Positions 27,287-35,792 of a stretch of DNA of 64,000 nt are shown piece after piece. The notes under the pieces were generated by a model, which made no database searches, had not been told where the DNA came from, and saw only the letters and a list, made by a program, of their open reading frames with translations. This DNA comes from an uncultured Chlamydia sp. Its GTDB lineage: Bacteria; Chlamydiota; Chlamydiia; Chlamydiales; Simkaniaceae. Position 1 is the stretch's first letter; each line of letters begins with the position of its first letter. The stretch covers positions 850,857 to 914,856 of the forward strand of contig CAMGYI010000001.1 of assembly GCA_946127115.1 (NCBI GenBank). The letters are read 5' to 3'. A program made the position numbers and the translations under genes.

Positions 27287-29212
27287 TCAAAAGACTCTCT
27301 CAAATAATCGAGTAATATCATTATAGGTTAAGTAGATAAACATGAAAATCAGTAAAGCAACAAAAGGAATAACTAGCCGCTGCATCATTTTTGCAGTCAT
27401 GGGTTTCCTCCGGATTTTTTCTATGATAGAAAAACAGATGTGTCCTCCGTCTAGGACAGGAATAGGGAGGAGATTCAGAATTCCCAAGTTGAGGCTAATC
27501 GCACCTAGCCAAAAGAGGCCCTCTTTAACTCCAACTCTCCAGTTTTGCTCCATGACTTGCACGATAAAAATAGGACCTCCAAAATGCTTTGGACCAAGAG
27601 ACCCGGAAATAAGGGCGGTGAGGTTGCGCGCAATTTCACTAAAAACACTTCCAAAAAGAAAAAGGGGACTGGGGTTATAATTGACAAAGCGGTCGGTCAA
27701 AGCAACGCCTAGAATCAGACGGTTTTGAAAATGGTCTAGCTCAACGTACGCAACCTCTCTTTGCTCAGCATTGGAAATCTTCTCTATTGATTCTCGCTGC
27801 ATCGCCAAAGTCTCTTGAAACTTTTTTGCTTCTTTTTCAGTCATCGGAAAGTCTTTTAAGCGGATCGGTTTGATCGGCTCAAGCAAGTGGAAATCTCCAC
27901 TTTGCGTGACTGAAGAACGACTACCAATTGATCGAGCAATCGGTTTAAGGGCTTTCCAATCGGTTCCACTCAAAAATACGTGGTCTTCATTTTTCCAAGA
28001 AAGATCAAGAACTTCTTCTCCTCTTTTTACAATGATCTGTACCTGGGGATCTTGAAGGCGTCTCAAAAACTCTATAGGATCTGTTACAGGGATTCCATCA
28101 ACAGCAACAATACGGTCTCCAGCATGAAGCATGGTATCCAAATGAGAGGTTTTGTTCAAAGAGGATGCCCTTGAAACCTTTGACTCCTCATCAATGTAGT
28201 AGAGCCCATTTTGCACACGCATATCGTAGGAAATATTGTAAGGAATGAATGTATAAGACTCTCCTTTTTGTTTAAGACCTGCGCCATATTTCCAATCGCT
28301 CATCTCTATCATTTCTTCGCGGCCCAATCGAAGATCATCAACCGGTACTCGAGGGACCTTAGCTAAAAAGGTTTGGCCGCTCCTTTCGATGGTCAAAAAA
28401 GCCTTATTACTATTAAGAACACTGGAAAGTTGTTCATTTGAAAAGATGAGTTCTCCATTGACCCATACGATACGATCTTGGGGCAGTATTCCACTGCTTG
28501 CCATGGGGAGATTTTCATATCCTGGAGCTCGATAGATTAAATAGCTCGCGGGCGCTAAAACCCCAGTTGTTTTCATCCCCTTTTGAATGGCAGGACTTCC
28601 GTAAGGAGTCACGGTATAGTCGTAAGGGGTCTTTTCTTTTGTGAAATAGTCGATTTTCACCCCTTCGATATTTGCAGGATGCCCATTAACAACGGCTGCG
28701 AATAGAAGGTCCTTATATCCTTCAAATGGCTCATTGTTGTATTCTAAAATCGCATCTCCAGGGCGAATTCCATTTTGGTAAAGCTCTGAGTGAGGATCCA
28801 CATACCCAATAAGCTTAGTAAACTGCGAAAAAGGTTTTTCCCTTCCTCCAAAAGCCCAAATAATTGTGAAAATAGCTATAGCAAAAACGAGGTTCACAAC
28901 GGGACCTGCCAGAGCCACTTTGATCCGTGCCCACGGCTTTTTCGAATAGAAACCATCAGGAACTTCATAGGGCTCAAGATCTCCCTCTTTTTCCATTCCT
29001 GCGATGCGGACATACCCTCCAAAAAAGATGGGACAAAATTGCCATTTGATCCCCTTTCGCATCCAACTAAAGAGAGGTTTCCCAAATCCAATACTAAACA
29101 CTTCCACACGCATTCCATTGCGCCGCGCAACAATATAGTGACCCAGCTCATGGATAAAAACAAGGAGATTCAGTCCGAGAATCGCTAAGATGATATATAA
29201 GATGCTTTGCAA
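27287..29212 (-). CDS. rseP: RIP metalloprotease, site-2 protease family
   Basis: Intramembrane zinc protease that cuts membrane-bound anti-sigma factors and signal-peptide remnants. The HELGH zinc motif lies in the first membrane helix, two PDZ-like domains fill the middle (SGILPQDRIVWVNGE; MLHAGDRIVAVDGIPV), and NLLPIPVLDGGHICFSIIEKIRRKP supplies the third metal ligand near the C-terminus. The frame is open to an ATG at 29263, but I prefer TTG 29212: a GTGAGGAC ribosome-binding site precedes it, it avoids overlap with dxr, and it yields the family-typical N-terminus MQSILYIILAILGLNLLVFI (641 aa, normal for chlamydial RseP). Confidence 0.92.
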   Translation of the reverse strand: MQSILYIILAILGLNLLVFIHELGHYIVARRNGMRVEVFSIGFGKPLFSWMRKGIKWQFCPIFFGGYVRIAGMEKEGDLEPYEVPDGFYSKKPWARIKVALAGPVVNLVFAIAIFTIIWAFGGREKPFSQFTKLIGYVDPHSELYQNGIRPGDAILEYNNEPFEGYKDLLFAAVVNGHPANIEGVKIDYFTKEKTPYDYTVTPYGSPAIQKGMKTTGVLAPASYLIYRAPGYENLPMASSGILPQDRIVWVNGELIFSNEQLSSVLNSNKAFLTIERSGQTFLAKVPRVPVDDLRLGREEMIEMSDWKYGAGLKQKGESYTFIPYNISYDMRVQNGLYYIDEESKVSRASSLNKTSHLDTMLHAGDRIVAVDGIPVTDPIEFLRRLQDPQVQIIVKRGEEVLDLSWKNEDHVFLSGTDWKALKPIARSIGSRSSVTQSGDFHLLEPIKPIRLKDFPMTEKEAKKFQETLAMQRESIEKISNAEQREVAYVELDHFQNRLILGVALTDRFVNYNPSPLFLFGSVFSEIARNLTALISGSLGPKHFGGPIFIVQVMEQNWRVGVKEGLFWLGAISLNLGILNLLPIPVLDGGHICFSIIEKIRRKPMTAKMMQRLVIPFVALLIFMFIYLTYNDITRLFERVF

Positions 29213-29219
29213 AGTGTCC

Positions 29220-30350
29220 TCACGCAGTGGTTGCAAGTGAGCGCGCCATTTCATCAACTTCAAAAAGAACGCTTAGGTCCTCCTGAGGCTGAGCTTTGTG
29301 CGCGCCCATTAAGATTTCTAGTTTTTTCCCAATCTCGACCCAATCAATTTCCCCTTCTAAAAACCGGTAGACGAGCACTTCATTCGCTGCATTCATAAAA
29401 CAAGGAAGGGTTCCCCCCTCCTTTGCGGCTTCGAAAGCAAGCCCCAGACAGGGGAATTTTTTCCATTCGGGAGCAAAAAACTCTAGTTTAGAATACTTCA
29501 TAAAATCGAAACAAGGAACAATTCCTTTTTCTCGTTTCGGATAGGTCATTGCATATTGGATGGGAATCTTCATATCATGCTCTCCCATCTGGGAAAGAAG
29601 AGAACCATCAACAAATTCAACAAGACTATGGATAATGCTTTGAGGGTGGATGATCACATCAATTTTCTCGAGAGGAACATCGAATAAAAATTTTGCTTCG
29701 ATCACCTCGAGCCCCTTATTCATCAAGGTAGATGAGTCGATGGTGATTTTTTTCCCCATGCTCCATGTCGGATGCTTAAGCGCAGAGCTTGGAGTGATTC
29801 CTTTCAATTCTTCCTCTGAATCCGCTAAAAAAGGCCCCCCTGATGCTGTTAGGATCAACTTGCGGACCCCCCTAGGACATTCTCCCTGAAGACATTGAAA
29901 AATCGCACTATGCTCACTATCGATTGGAATGATATCAACATTTTGCTTCTTGGCAGCCCCCATAATCAATTCACCAGCAGCAATCAGCACTTCTTTGTTC
30001 GCAAGCCCGATTGTTTTTCCCGCTTCAATCCCTTCTAGGGTCGGGAGGATTCCCATGGCGCCAACAATCGCGGAGACAAGAAAATCCACTTCGGGAAGAG
30101 TTGCCACTTCAATGAGCCCCTCCATCCCTGAAACAATTTTAAATTCGGGAAGCCGGCTCTTAAGTTCCTTAGCTTTCCCCTCATCAAAAACGGCAATACA
30201 CTTAGGATGAAAGACTAGTGCTTGCTCTTCTAATAAACTAATATTAGAATGAGCAGCAAGCCCCTCCACTCGATATCCCAGATGTTTGGCAACTTCTAAG
30301 GTATTACAACCAATCGATCCTGTACACCCTAAAATTGCAATCCGCTTCAT
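29220..30350 (-). CDS. dxr: 1-deoxy-D-xylulose 5-phosphate reductoisomerase
   Basis: Converts DXP to MEP with NADPH, the second step of the non-mevalonate isoprenoid pathway. N-terminal NADPH fold ILGCTGSIGCNTLEVAKHLG; LANKEVLIAAGELIM; metal-binding DSEHSAIFQCLQG; catalytic-loop region HPTWSMGKKITIDSSTLMNKGLEVIEAKFLFD; and VIIHPQSIIHSLVEFVDGS. 376 aa, normal length. It overlaps ytgD by 4 nt and precedes rseP by 7 nt, so it belongs to the mrp-ytg operon. The dxr-rseP pair is conserved in Chlamydia. Confidence 0.97.
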   Translation of the reverse strand: MKRIAILGCTGSIGCNTLEVAKHLGYRVEGLAAHSNISLLEEQALVFHPKCIAVFDEGKAKELKSRLPEFKIVSGMEGLIEVATLPEVDFLVSAIVGAMGILPTLEGIEAGKTIGLANKEVLIAAGELIMGAAKKQNVDIIPIDSEHSAIFQCLQGECPRGVRKLILTASGGPFLADSEEELKGITPSSALKHPTWSMGKKITIDSSTLMNKGLEVIEAKFLFDVPLEKIDVIIHPQSIIHSLVEFVDGSLLSQMGEHDMKIPIQYAMTYPKREKGIVPCFDFMKYSKLEFFAPEWKKFPCLGLAFEAAKEGGTLPCFMNAANEVLVYRFLEGEIDWVEIGKKLEILMGAHKAQPQEDLSVLFEVDEMARSLATTA

Positions 30351-31288
30351 GAACCCAACCTCACTTTTTGAAACGTCGAATATTTAATAATCCCACATAT
30401 AAAGAAAGCTCCAAGCACCATTGTAGCAAGTCCCGATGTGGCAAGTGAGATGTGATACACAGAAAGGAAATGTCTGGAAAGGGCTACCGAAAAGGCCGCT
30501 GCCAAGATTCCAATTCCTCCTGATAAAAAGAGGAGAGGTTTTAACCGATAGGTAAAAAATCGGGCTGTAAGAACAGGAGCAACCAAAAAAGCTAAAAAGA
30601 GAAATGCCCCAACCGCGCGAAATGAACCGATCGCAGTTAACGCTGTCTGAAACATCAACAGATAGTTAAAAAAGATAAGTGAAATGCCCATGTTACGCGC
30701 AAGTTGAGAATCAAATGTCAAGAGCTCTAAGCGACGGAAAAATAAAAAGACCAGGGCCGCATTAAAAAGAAAGAGATAGAAAACCTGCTTCACATCGGAC
30801 GGATGGAGAGCATCAACATTTCCCATAATTGCTTCAATTCCAAGATGACTGTTTCGCGTGAGGATGGTGACAAGAATCACTCCTAAAGCAAAAAAGGCTG
30901 TAAAAATCAGCCCAATGCTCGTATCTTTCTGAAGTCGGAGCTTTTTATGGAGAAATTCCGTACTAAAGGTTGTGCATAAAGCGGTAATCAAAGCCCCAAT
31001 AAGCAAGGTTGGCACGTTAATTGCATAGATTCCTTCCCCACGTGTGATAAGAAAGGCCCCTACGATTCCCAATAAAACGGTATGGGAAAGGGAATTGGCA
31101 AGCATCGTCATCTTCTTGAGAACGAGAAATGTTCCGACTAGTGCAGATGAAAGAGCGATCATGATGAGGACCAAAAGTTGCACCTCATCAGAGGCAAGAA
31201 CTAGTGGATCCCCCTTCAACGCTAGAAAGATCCGCTTAAAGAGAATTATAAAGAAATCAAAAAATGAATGACCTGAATAAGGATTCAT
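30347..31288 (-). CDS. ytgD: Metal ABC transporter permease YtgD
   Basis: 313-aa inner-membrane permease of the ZnuB/MntB/TroD class with eight or nine hydrophobic segments (LVLIMIALSSALVGTFLVLKK; FLAFLVAPVLTARFFTYRL; LATSGLATMVLGAFFICGII). The family motif FRAVGAFLFLAFLVAPV is present. It follows ytgC with an ATGA overlap and forms the heterodimeric channel with the YtgC membrane domain. Confidence 0.92.
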   Translation of the reverse strand: MNPYSGHSFFDFFIILFKRIFLALKGDPLVLASDEVQLLVLIMIALSSALVGTFLVLKKMTMLANSLSHTVLLGIVGAFLITRGEGIYAINVPTLLIGALITALCTTFSTEFLHKKLRLQKDTSIGLIFTAFFALGVILVTILTRNSHLGIEAIMGNVDALHPSDVKQVFYLFLFNAALVFLFFRRLELLTFDSQLARNMGISLIFFNYLLMFQTALTAIGSFRAVGAFLFLAFLVAPVLTARFFTYRLKPLLFLSGGIGILAAAFSVALSRHFLSVYHISLATSGLATMVLGAFFICGIIKYSTFQKVRLGS

Positions 31289-32598
31289 AATCGTTCCCCT
31301 TGAGGAATCGGCTTTTGATGAGGGTCTTTTTGGGGATGATTAAGCAGTGACGTCAGTCGCTTCTCCAAGTCAGGGGTAATAATGTGCTCCATTTCCTCTG
31401 CATTATAGTGAACCCTTGCCTCATCCGCCTTTAAACACGAGACCAGATAGAGTTCCCATAGTCGATGCAATCGAACTAAATGTTCAGCGCGAGTGATTCC
31501 ATCACGAGTGAGCAAAAGTTTTCCCTCTCCACTTTTCACAATCCACCCTTCTCTCTTCAAGGTAAATAGCGCTTGCTGCATAGACACTCTTCCCATGGGG
31601 TTCCACTTTAAGATCCCCCTTTGACTGAGCGGCACATCAACTCCTCCTTTCCATAGGGTTTTCAAAATATTTTCCAGATGACACCGCCTTTTAAAGCGCA
31701 TACCGCGGATCATACGGGGAACCGCCCCTTTTTTAGGAGCGAACACCAGTGAAATAATGCTGAGGGAAACGGCCACTAAAAGGATCATGGGGCCAGTAGG
31801 GTAAACCGCTCCATGAGCACTTAATATAAGAGATAAATAGTTCCCTCCAAAGCCACTGATGAGACCTAATAAGCCTGAAAGGATTAATAGATACGATAAA
31901 CGGTCGGTAAAAGAGCGGGCAGCAGCTGCAGGAGCGAGAAGCATTCCTGACATCAAAATTACCCCAACAGAGCGAATTCCTACAACGATCGAAAGGATTA
32001 AAAGAAAAAAGATTCCCCTAATAATGCGATGCATTGACAGTCCTCGACTATGAGCATAGGAAGCATCAAACAATGCAATTTCAATTTCTCGGAAACGGAA
32101 GAGAATAAAAAGAGCAACTGATACGGAAAGTACACCGTAAATCAAGATATGGATATCATTCATTGTTGCAGCTTGCCCATAAATAAATACTTGCGATTGT
32201 TGGTGCCAAAGGGGGTGGGTAAACTGAATCCTGCTGGCGAACACCACTCCAATTCCTAAAAATATGGAAAGGGTCAAACATAGAGCTGCATCTAAGTGGA
32301 TGCGGTATCTGTTTCGGAGCCGCTCAATCACTTCTAAACCCAAATAGGAGAAAATGAAAGCACCTCCAAGAACAATCAAAATAGCAAAAGGATGATTCGG
32401 AGCTACAAAAAATGCTCCTACAACGACACTTAAAACAACACCCGGGTATGCAGCATGAGAGAGTGCTTCACCCACTAAACTCCTCCGCTTAACAACCATT
32501 AACGCCCCGACTAAAGCAGAGGATAAACACATGAGCATCGAACCAATGACTGGAGCACGGTAGAGGGGGTCAAGAAAGAGGTCAATGAGTGTCATCAC
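31285..32598 (-). CDS. ytgC: Metal ABC permease fused to DtxR-like repressor (YtgCR)
   Basis: 437 aa. Residues 1 to about 290 are a ZnuB-type permease (GSMLMCLSSALVGALMVVKRRSLVGEALSHAAYPG; GIRSVGVILMSGMLLAPAAAA). From about 300 a cytoplasmic tail holds a winged helix (WNPMGRVSMQQALFTLKREGWIVKSGEGKLLLTRDG) and a DtxR metal-binding helix region (LVRLHRLWELYLVSCL ... VHYNAEEMEHIITPDLEKRL). In C. trachomatis the equivalent YtgCR is reported to be cleaved, releasing YtgR as an iron-dependent repressor; the same design is visible here, but cleavage is not shown. ATGA overlaps join it to both neighbours. Confidence 0.94.
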   Translation of the reverse strand: MMTLIDLFLDPLYRAPVIGSMLMCLSSALVGALMVVKRRSLVGEALSHAAYPGVVLSVVVGAFFVAPNHPFAILIVLGGAFIFSYLGLEVIERLRNRYRIHLDAALCLTLSIFLGIGVVFASRIQFTHPLWHQQSQVFIYGQAATMNDIHILIYGVLSVSVALFILFRFREIEIALFDASYAHSRGLSMHRIIRGIFFLLILSIVVGIRSVGVILMSGMLLAPAAAARSFTDRLSYLLILSGLLGLISGFGGNYLSLILSAHGAVYPTGPMILLVAVSLSIISLVFAPKKGAVPRMIRGMRFKRRCHLENILKTLWKGGVDVPLSQRGILKWNPMGRVSMQQALFTLKREGWIVKSGEGKLLLTRDGITRAEHLVRLHRLWELYLVSCLKADEARVHYNAEEMEHIITPDLEKRLTSLLNHPQKDPHQKPIPQGERL

Positions 32599-33362
32599 AC
32601 AAATCCCGCTTTCTGCTCTCCAGAAAGACGAGTCGCCTCATCAAAGAGCTCTCCTCTTTGCCCGTAGGCGAGAGAGAGGTTTCTAGGAGTCAGTGTCTCT
32701 TCCACGTTGCCATAAGCCACTAAAGAAGTATTAAGAAGAAGTGCTTGATCAAAGTGGTGAGGTGCAGTGTTTAAGTCGTGGTGCACAACAAGAATTGTTT
32801 TCCCTTCCTCTCGAAGTTTTTTTAAAAGCCTAATAATGATATCTTCTGTCGCTTTATCAACCGCCGCAAAAGGCTCATCAAGGAGAAGGATGTCTGCCTC
32901 TTGAAGAAGAGCGCGAGCAATGAAAAGGCGCTGCTGTTGTCCACCAGAAAGAGCGCTAATCTGCCGATCGGATAGATCTCCCATTTCGAGGCAATCTAAC
33001 ATTCTCCGAGCCGCTTGTTTATCCGCTTTTGTATACCACTTTAGACCGCGAAGCTTTACAAAGCGCCCCATTAAAACCACATCAAATACGGTAATAGGAA
33101 AATCCCAGTCAATACTCCCCTTTTGAGGAACGTAGGCAATTTTTTCTTTAATTTTATTGAAGGGTTTCCCAAAAAAATGGACGTTTCCAGATAAGGGCTT
33201 CACAAGCCCTAATAGAGCTTTAAGGAGGGTGCTCTTCCCTGCTCCATTGGGGCCAATAATTCCCACGAGACTTCCCTTTGGAATTGAAACATTAATATCC
33301 CAAAGAGCCGAAGTTTTTTCGTAATTTACTGTGAGTTGGTGTATGTCGATTATATCTTCCAT
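32595..33362 (-). CDS. ytgB: Metal ABC transporter ATP-binding protein YtgB
   Basis: 255-aa cytoplasmic ATPase energising metal uptake. Walker A GPNGAGKST, signature LSGGQQQRLFIARAL, Walker B ILLLDEPFAAVD, H-loop VVHHDLN. It resembles MntB/ZnuC ATPases. It lies 2 nt downstream of ytgA and overlaps ytgC by 4 nt. Confidence 0.95.
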   Translation of the reverse strand: MEDIIDIHQLTVNYEKTSALWDINVSIPKGSLVGIIGPNGAGKSTLLKALLGLVKPLSGNVHFFGKPFNKIKEKIAYVPQKGSIDWDFPITVFDVVLMGRFVKLRGLKWYTKADKQAARRMLDCLEMGDLSDRQISALSGGQQQRLFIARALLQEADILLLDEPFAAVDKATEDIIIRLLKKLREEGKTILVVHHDLNTAPHHFDQALLLNTSLVAYGNVEETLTPRNLSLAYGQRGELFDEATRLSGEQKAGFV

Positions 33363-33364
33363 AA

Positions 33365-34318
33365 CTATCCTTGAGGTAGTTCTTGGCTAAGGGTCCGAAC
33401 ATTGTGCTCGATCATCTCTAGGTAAGAATTTGCACCCGTTCCCTTAGCTCCCATTGTATCCCCATACAAAGGAGTTGTTGCAATCTTAACACGGAGCCCT
33501 TTTTCACGACAGATTAATACGATTTTTTTTAAGGCATCTTGATTGATATTAGTCTCCGGAAAAATCACATGAATCTGATGCTCACAAAGGAACTCACTTA
33601 CCGCCTGGATATCAAGAATACTCATCTGGCCATCAGGAGCAAGACCCTCTGGAGCCATGAATCGTTTTTTCCAGTTCTCTTCCCCTGGTTCGGAAAGATA
33701 TTTTTTTGCAAAGTAATAAAATGCATCATGACTGGTCACAAGATACCGGTTTTTAGAAGGGATCGATTGGATCTCCTCCATTAGTGCGTTATCTTTTGCA
33801 ATCATTGCTGCTTTAAGTTTTGTTCCTCGCTCGCTAAAGAGTTCTGCATGGTCAAGATCTTTCTTTGATAGGGTGGCGACGATAGGATCGATTATTTGAG
33901 AAAAAAGAGCCACATCCATCCAGAAATGAGGGTCAATAGAACCGTCAATGGTGATAAAGGAGGCAGAATTTTCCCGGTAAAGAACATCCCCTAAACCAAC
34001 TGCTTCTTTGTGAGACTCTAAGTGTCCTCTGAGGCTCGCCCCATGCTCGAGGCCTAGTCCATTGTAAAAAATCACATCAGCAGAGAGGAGCTTTTCATCA
34101 TCTCCCTTTACAAGTTCATAACTATGGGGGTCGATGTCTCCGATAATGAGACTCGTATGATCGATTTCATTGCCACCAATAACAGCTACCAAATCATCAA
34201 TCATTGCGGTAGAGGAAAGCACCTTGGTTTTCCCATTCGGCTCTATAAAGGGGCTAGTTACCCCCGTGCCGCAAGCGCAAAGAATACATGTTATAATTAG
34301 AATAAGCCATTCTTTCAT
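33365..34318 (-). CDS. ytgA: Metal-binding lipoprotein YtgA (TroA-like, cluster A-I)
   Basis: Periplasmic metal receptor for the YtgBCD transporter. After a lipoprotein signal (MKEWLILIITCILCACG) come the metal-ligand segments GDIDPHSYELVKGD, DGSIDPHFWMD, TSHDAFYYFA and VIFPETNIN, as in TroA/ZnuA/MntC proteins. The frame is open back to 34366, but ATG 34318 overlaps the mrp stop as ATGA and gives a proper signal peptide (317 aa). Translation therefore depends on ribosomes finishing mrp. Iron, manganese or zinc specificity cannot be read from sequence; Chlamydia YtgA is associated with iron. Confidence 0.93.
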   Translation of the reverse strand: MKEWLILIITCILCACGTGVTSPFIEPNGKTKVLSSTAMIDDLVAVIGGNEIDHTSLIIGDIDPHSYELVKGDDEKLLSADVIFYNGLGLEHGASLRGHLESHKEAVGLGDVLYRENSASFITIDGSIDPHFWMDVALFSQIIDPIVATLSKKDLDHAELFSERGTKLKAAMIAKDNALMEEIQSIPSKNRYLVTSHDAFYYFAKKYLSEPGEENWKKRFMAPEGLAPDGQMSILDIQAVSEFLCEHQIHVIFPETNINQDALKKIVLICREKGLRVKIATTPLYGDTMGAKGTGANSYLEMIEHNVRTLSQELPQG

Positions 34319-35370
34319 CGATCTAAGTCCCTTAATAATGAAAAAGGATAAATCCCCTTCGAACACCCTGAAGAAAAGAGGATTTGGATCCCATAATTTC
34401 CCACAGAAACAACTTTTTCTCCCTCAACCTTCACAAGGGGGGGGGGGGTTCCCAAACACTCTACACAAGGACAGAGCGCCTGAACATCAGCAAATTGATA
34501 AAGACTTTTCTTACCATCCAACCATTCGATTGAGAGATGATACCTATCATCCACCTTTATTTTACACCCTTTTTCTTCTTCAAGAAGAGCAATCATTTTT
34601 TTCGAAAGTGCATCGAAAAGAGACGATAATTGAAGTTTTTTATGCACGTTTAACGAAGGGTCTATTGGAATTTCTGAAAGCAGAGGGACACTAAATTCCT
34701 CAGACAGGGATTTTCCACCACCTTCTCCAAAAATCTGGTGCCGTTTCAGAGATTCTGGCTCAGAAAAATAGCTCATATTTTCCACAATCCCAAGAAGAGG
34801 AACACCCATCTGAATGCACATTCTCATCGATTTTCTCACATCGAGAAGAGAAAGCTCCTGAGGTGTGGTTACTACGATGGCTCCAGTGAAGGAAAGTTTT
34901 TGCATTAAAGTAATTTGTATATCTCCTGTCCCTGGAGGAAAATCGACTAGGAGAAAATCAAGTTCACCCCACTCAACCTCTTCGATGAACTGAGAGATAA
35001 TCTGGATAGCTATCGGAGCACGCATAACCAAGGGCCCTTTATCTCGAGGGAAATAGGCCACAGACATCACCGAAATTCCCCCAGACTGAGCGGGAAAGAC
35101 TTTTTCTTCTTCTGTCCGAGGTCCTTGGTCCTCTGGGAGGAGCTGGCGGACAGAGGGGCCGTACACATCCGCATCAAAGACCCCTACCTTGTGCCCGCCC
35201 CTATTTAGAGCCTGAGCCAACTGTCCAGCTAAAGTAGACTTCCCTACCCCCCCTTTTCCTGAGAGGACTCCTATAATAAACTTTGCTTTAATCGATTTTT
35301 TTTTATTTTCCTGTGGCTCTCCCATAAATACATGACTCCAAGTGTTTAAAGAGGATTCTTTACTAGACAC
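34315..35370 (-). CDS. mrp: Mrp/NBP35-family Fe-S carrier ATPase with C-terminal DUF971 domain
   Basis: P-loop ATPase (GVLSGKGGVGKSTLAGQLAQAL; LLVDFPPGTGDIQITLMQ) of the Mrp/ApbC group that delivers Fe-S clusters. From about residue 275 it continues into a DUF971 domain (YHLSIEWLDGKKSLYQFADVQALCPCVECLG ... VGNYGIQILFSSGCSKGIYPFSLL), a fusion seen in some bacteria; the CPCVEC cysteines lie here. Start GTG 35370 or ATG 35325 (GGAG 10 bases upstream). A run of 12 C (minus strand) encodes the TPPPL junction within DUF971. It is the first gene of the mrp-ytgABCD-dxr-rseP operon. Confidence 0.92.
   Translation of the reverse strand: MSSKESSLNTWSHVFMGEPQENKKKSIKAKFIIGVLSGKGGVGKSTLAGQLAQALNRGGHKVGVFDADVYGPSVRQLLPEDQGPRTEEEKVFPAQSGGISVMSVAYFPRDKGPLVMRAPIAIQIISQFIEEVEWGELDFLLVDFPPGTGDIQITLMQKLSFTGAIVVTTPQELSLLDVRKSMRMCIQMGVPLLGIVENMSYFSEPESLKRHQIFGEGGGKSLSEEFSVPLLSEIPIDPSLNVHKKLQLSSLFDALSKKMIALLEEEKGCKIKVDDRYHLSIEWLDGKKSLYQFADVQALCPCVECLGTPPPLVKVEGEKVVSVGNYGIQILFSSGCSKGIYPFSLLRDLDR
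34439..34450 (-). repeat. C12 homopolymer tract inside mrp
   Basis: Twelve consecutive G on the plus strand, C on the coding strand, approximately at these positions, in codons ACC CCC CCC CCC CTT. Either 11 or 13 C leads to a TGA within a few codons (TTG TGA; TGT GAA GGT TGA), truncating DUF971 before ytgA. Confidence 0.9.
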
Positions 35371-35506
35371 AAGCTTATTAAGTCGAGGAATTCCAATGCA
35401 ACAATTAATTCTTGCTCAAAACCCACTTGTTATACTAACCTCACCTAAACGTGGAACTATCTCGATAGAGATCTGGAACTAAAGAGGAGGGATTCCAAAA
35501 TAAGTA

Positions 35507-35536
35507 TTGCATATAAAAAGGACAATACTATATAAG
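35507..35536 (+). promoter_or_regulatory. Candidate promoter towards the 177-aa gene
   Basis: TTGCAT at 35507-35512 and TATAAG at 35531-35536 with an 18-base spacer. It would give a long leader containing the inverted repeat at 35607-35734. Confidence 0.35.
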
Positions 35537-35606
35537 TATGTCGAGAATAAAAATTAAGTAGTGAAAATTAAATTTTCATTATTATGAGTTAAATTAAAGG
35601 TTTATA

Positions 35607-35734
35607 CCGATCGTATTTCAAAAATTTGAATTTTGACAAAGCCAGCTCTAGGGATTTGACCCTGTCGAAGCGGTCTTCTATGTCAGAAGAATAAAGGCAA
35701 TGCAGGGGAAGCCAAATTTTTGAAATATGGTCGG
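35607..35734. repeat. 128-bp element bounded by 22-bp inverted repeats (MITE-like)
   Basis: Arms 35607-35628 (CCGATCGTATTTCAAAAATT...) and 35713-35734 match in 20 of 22 positions when one is reversed. The interior has no frame of interest. It lies in the 420-base gap between divergent mrp and the 177-aa gene. No clear target-site duplication could be seen. It could be a miniature transposable element or a leader structure. Confidence 0.6.
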
Positions 35735-35792
35735 TGTATATCCGTCCAATTTAGTTGGATTGTCATAACAAGTATAGGAAAAAGGCGGCTTT

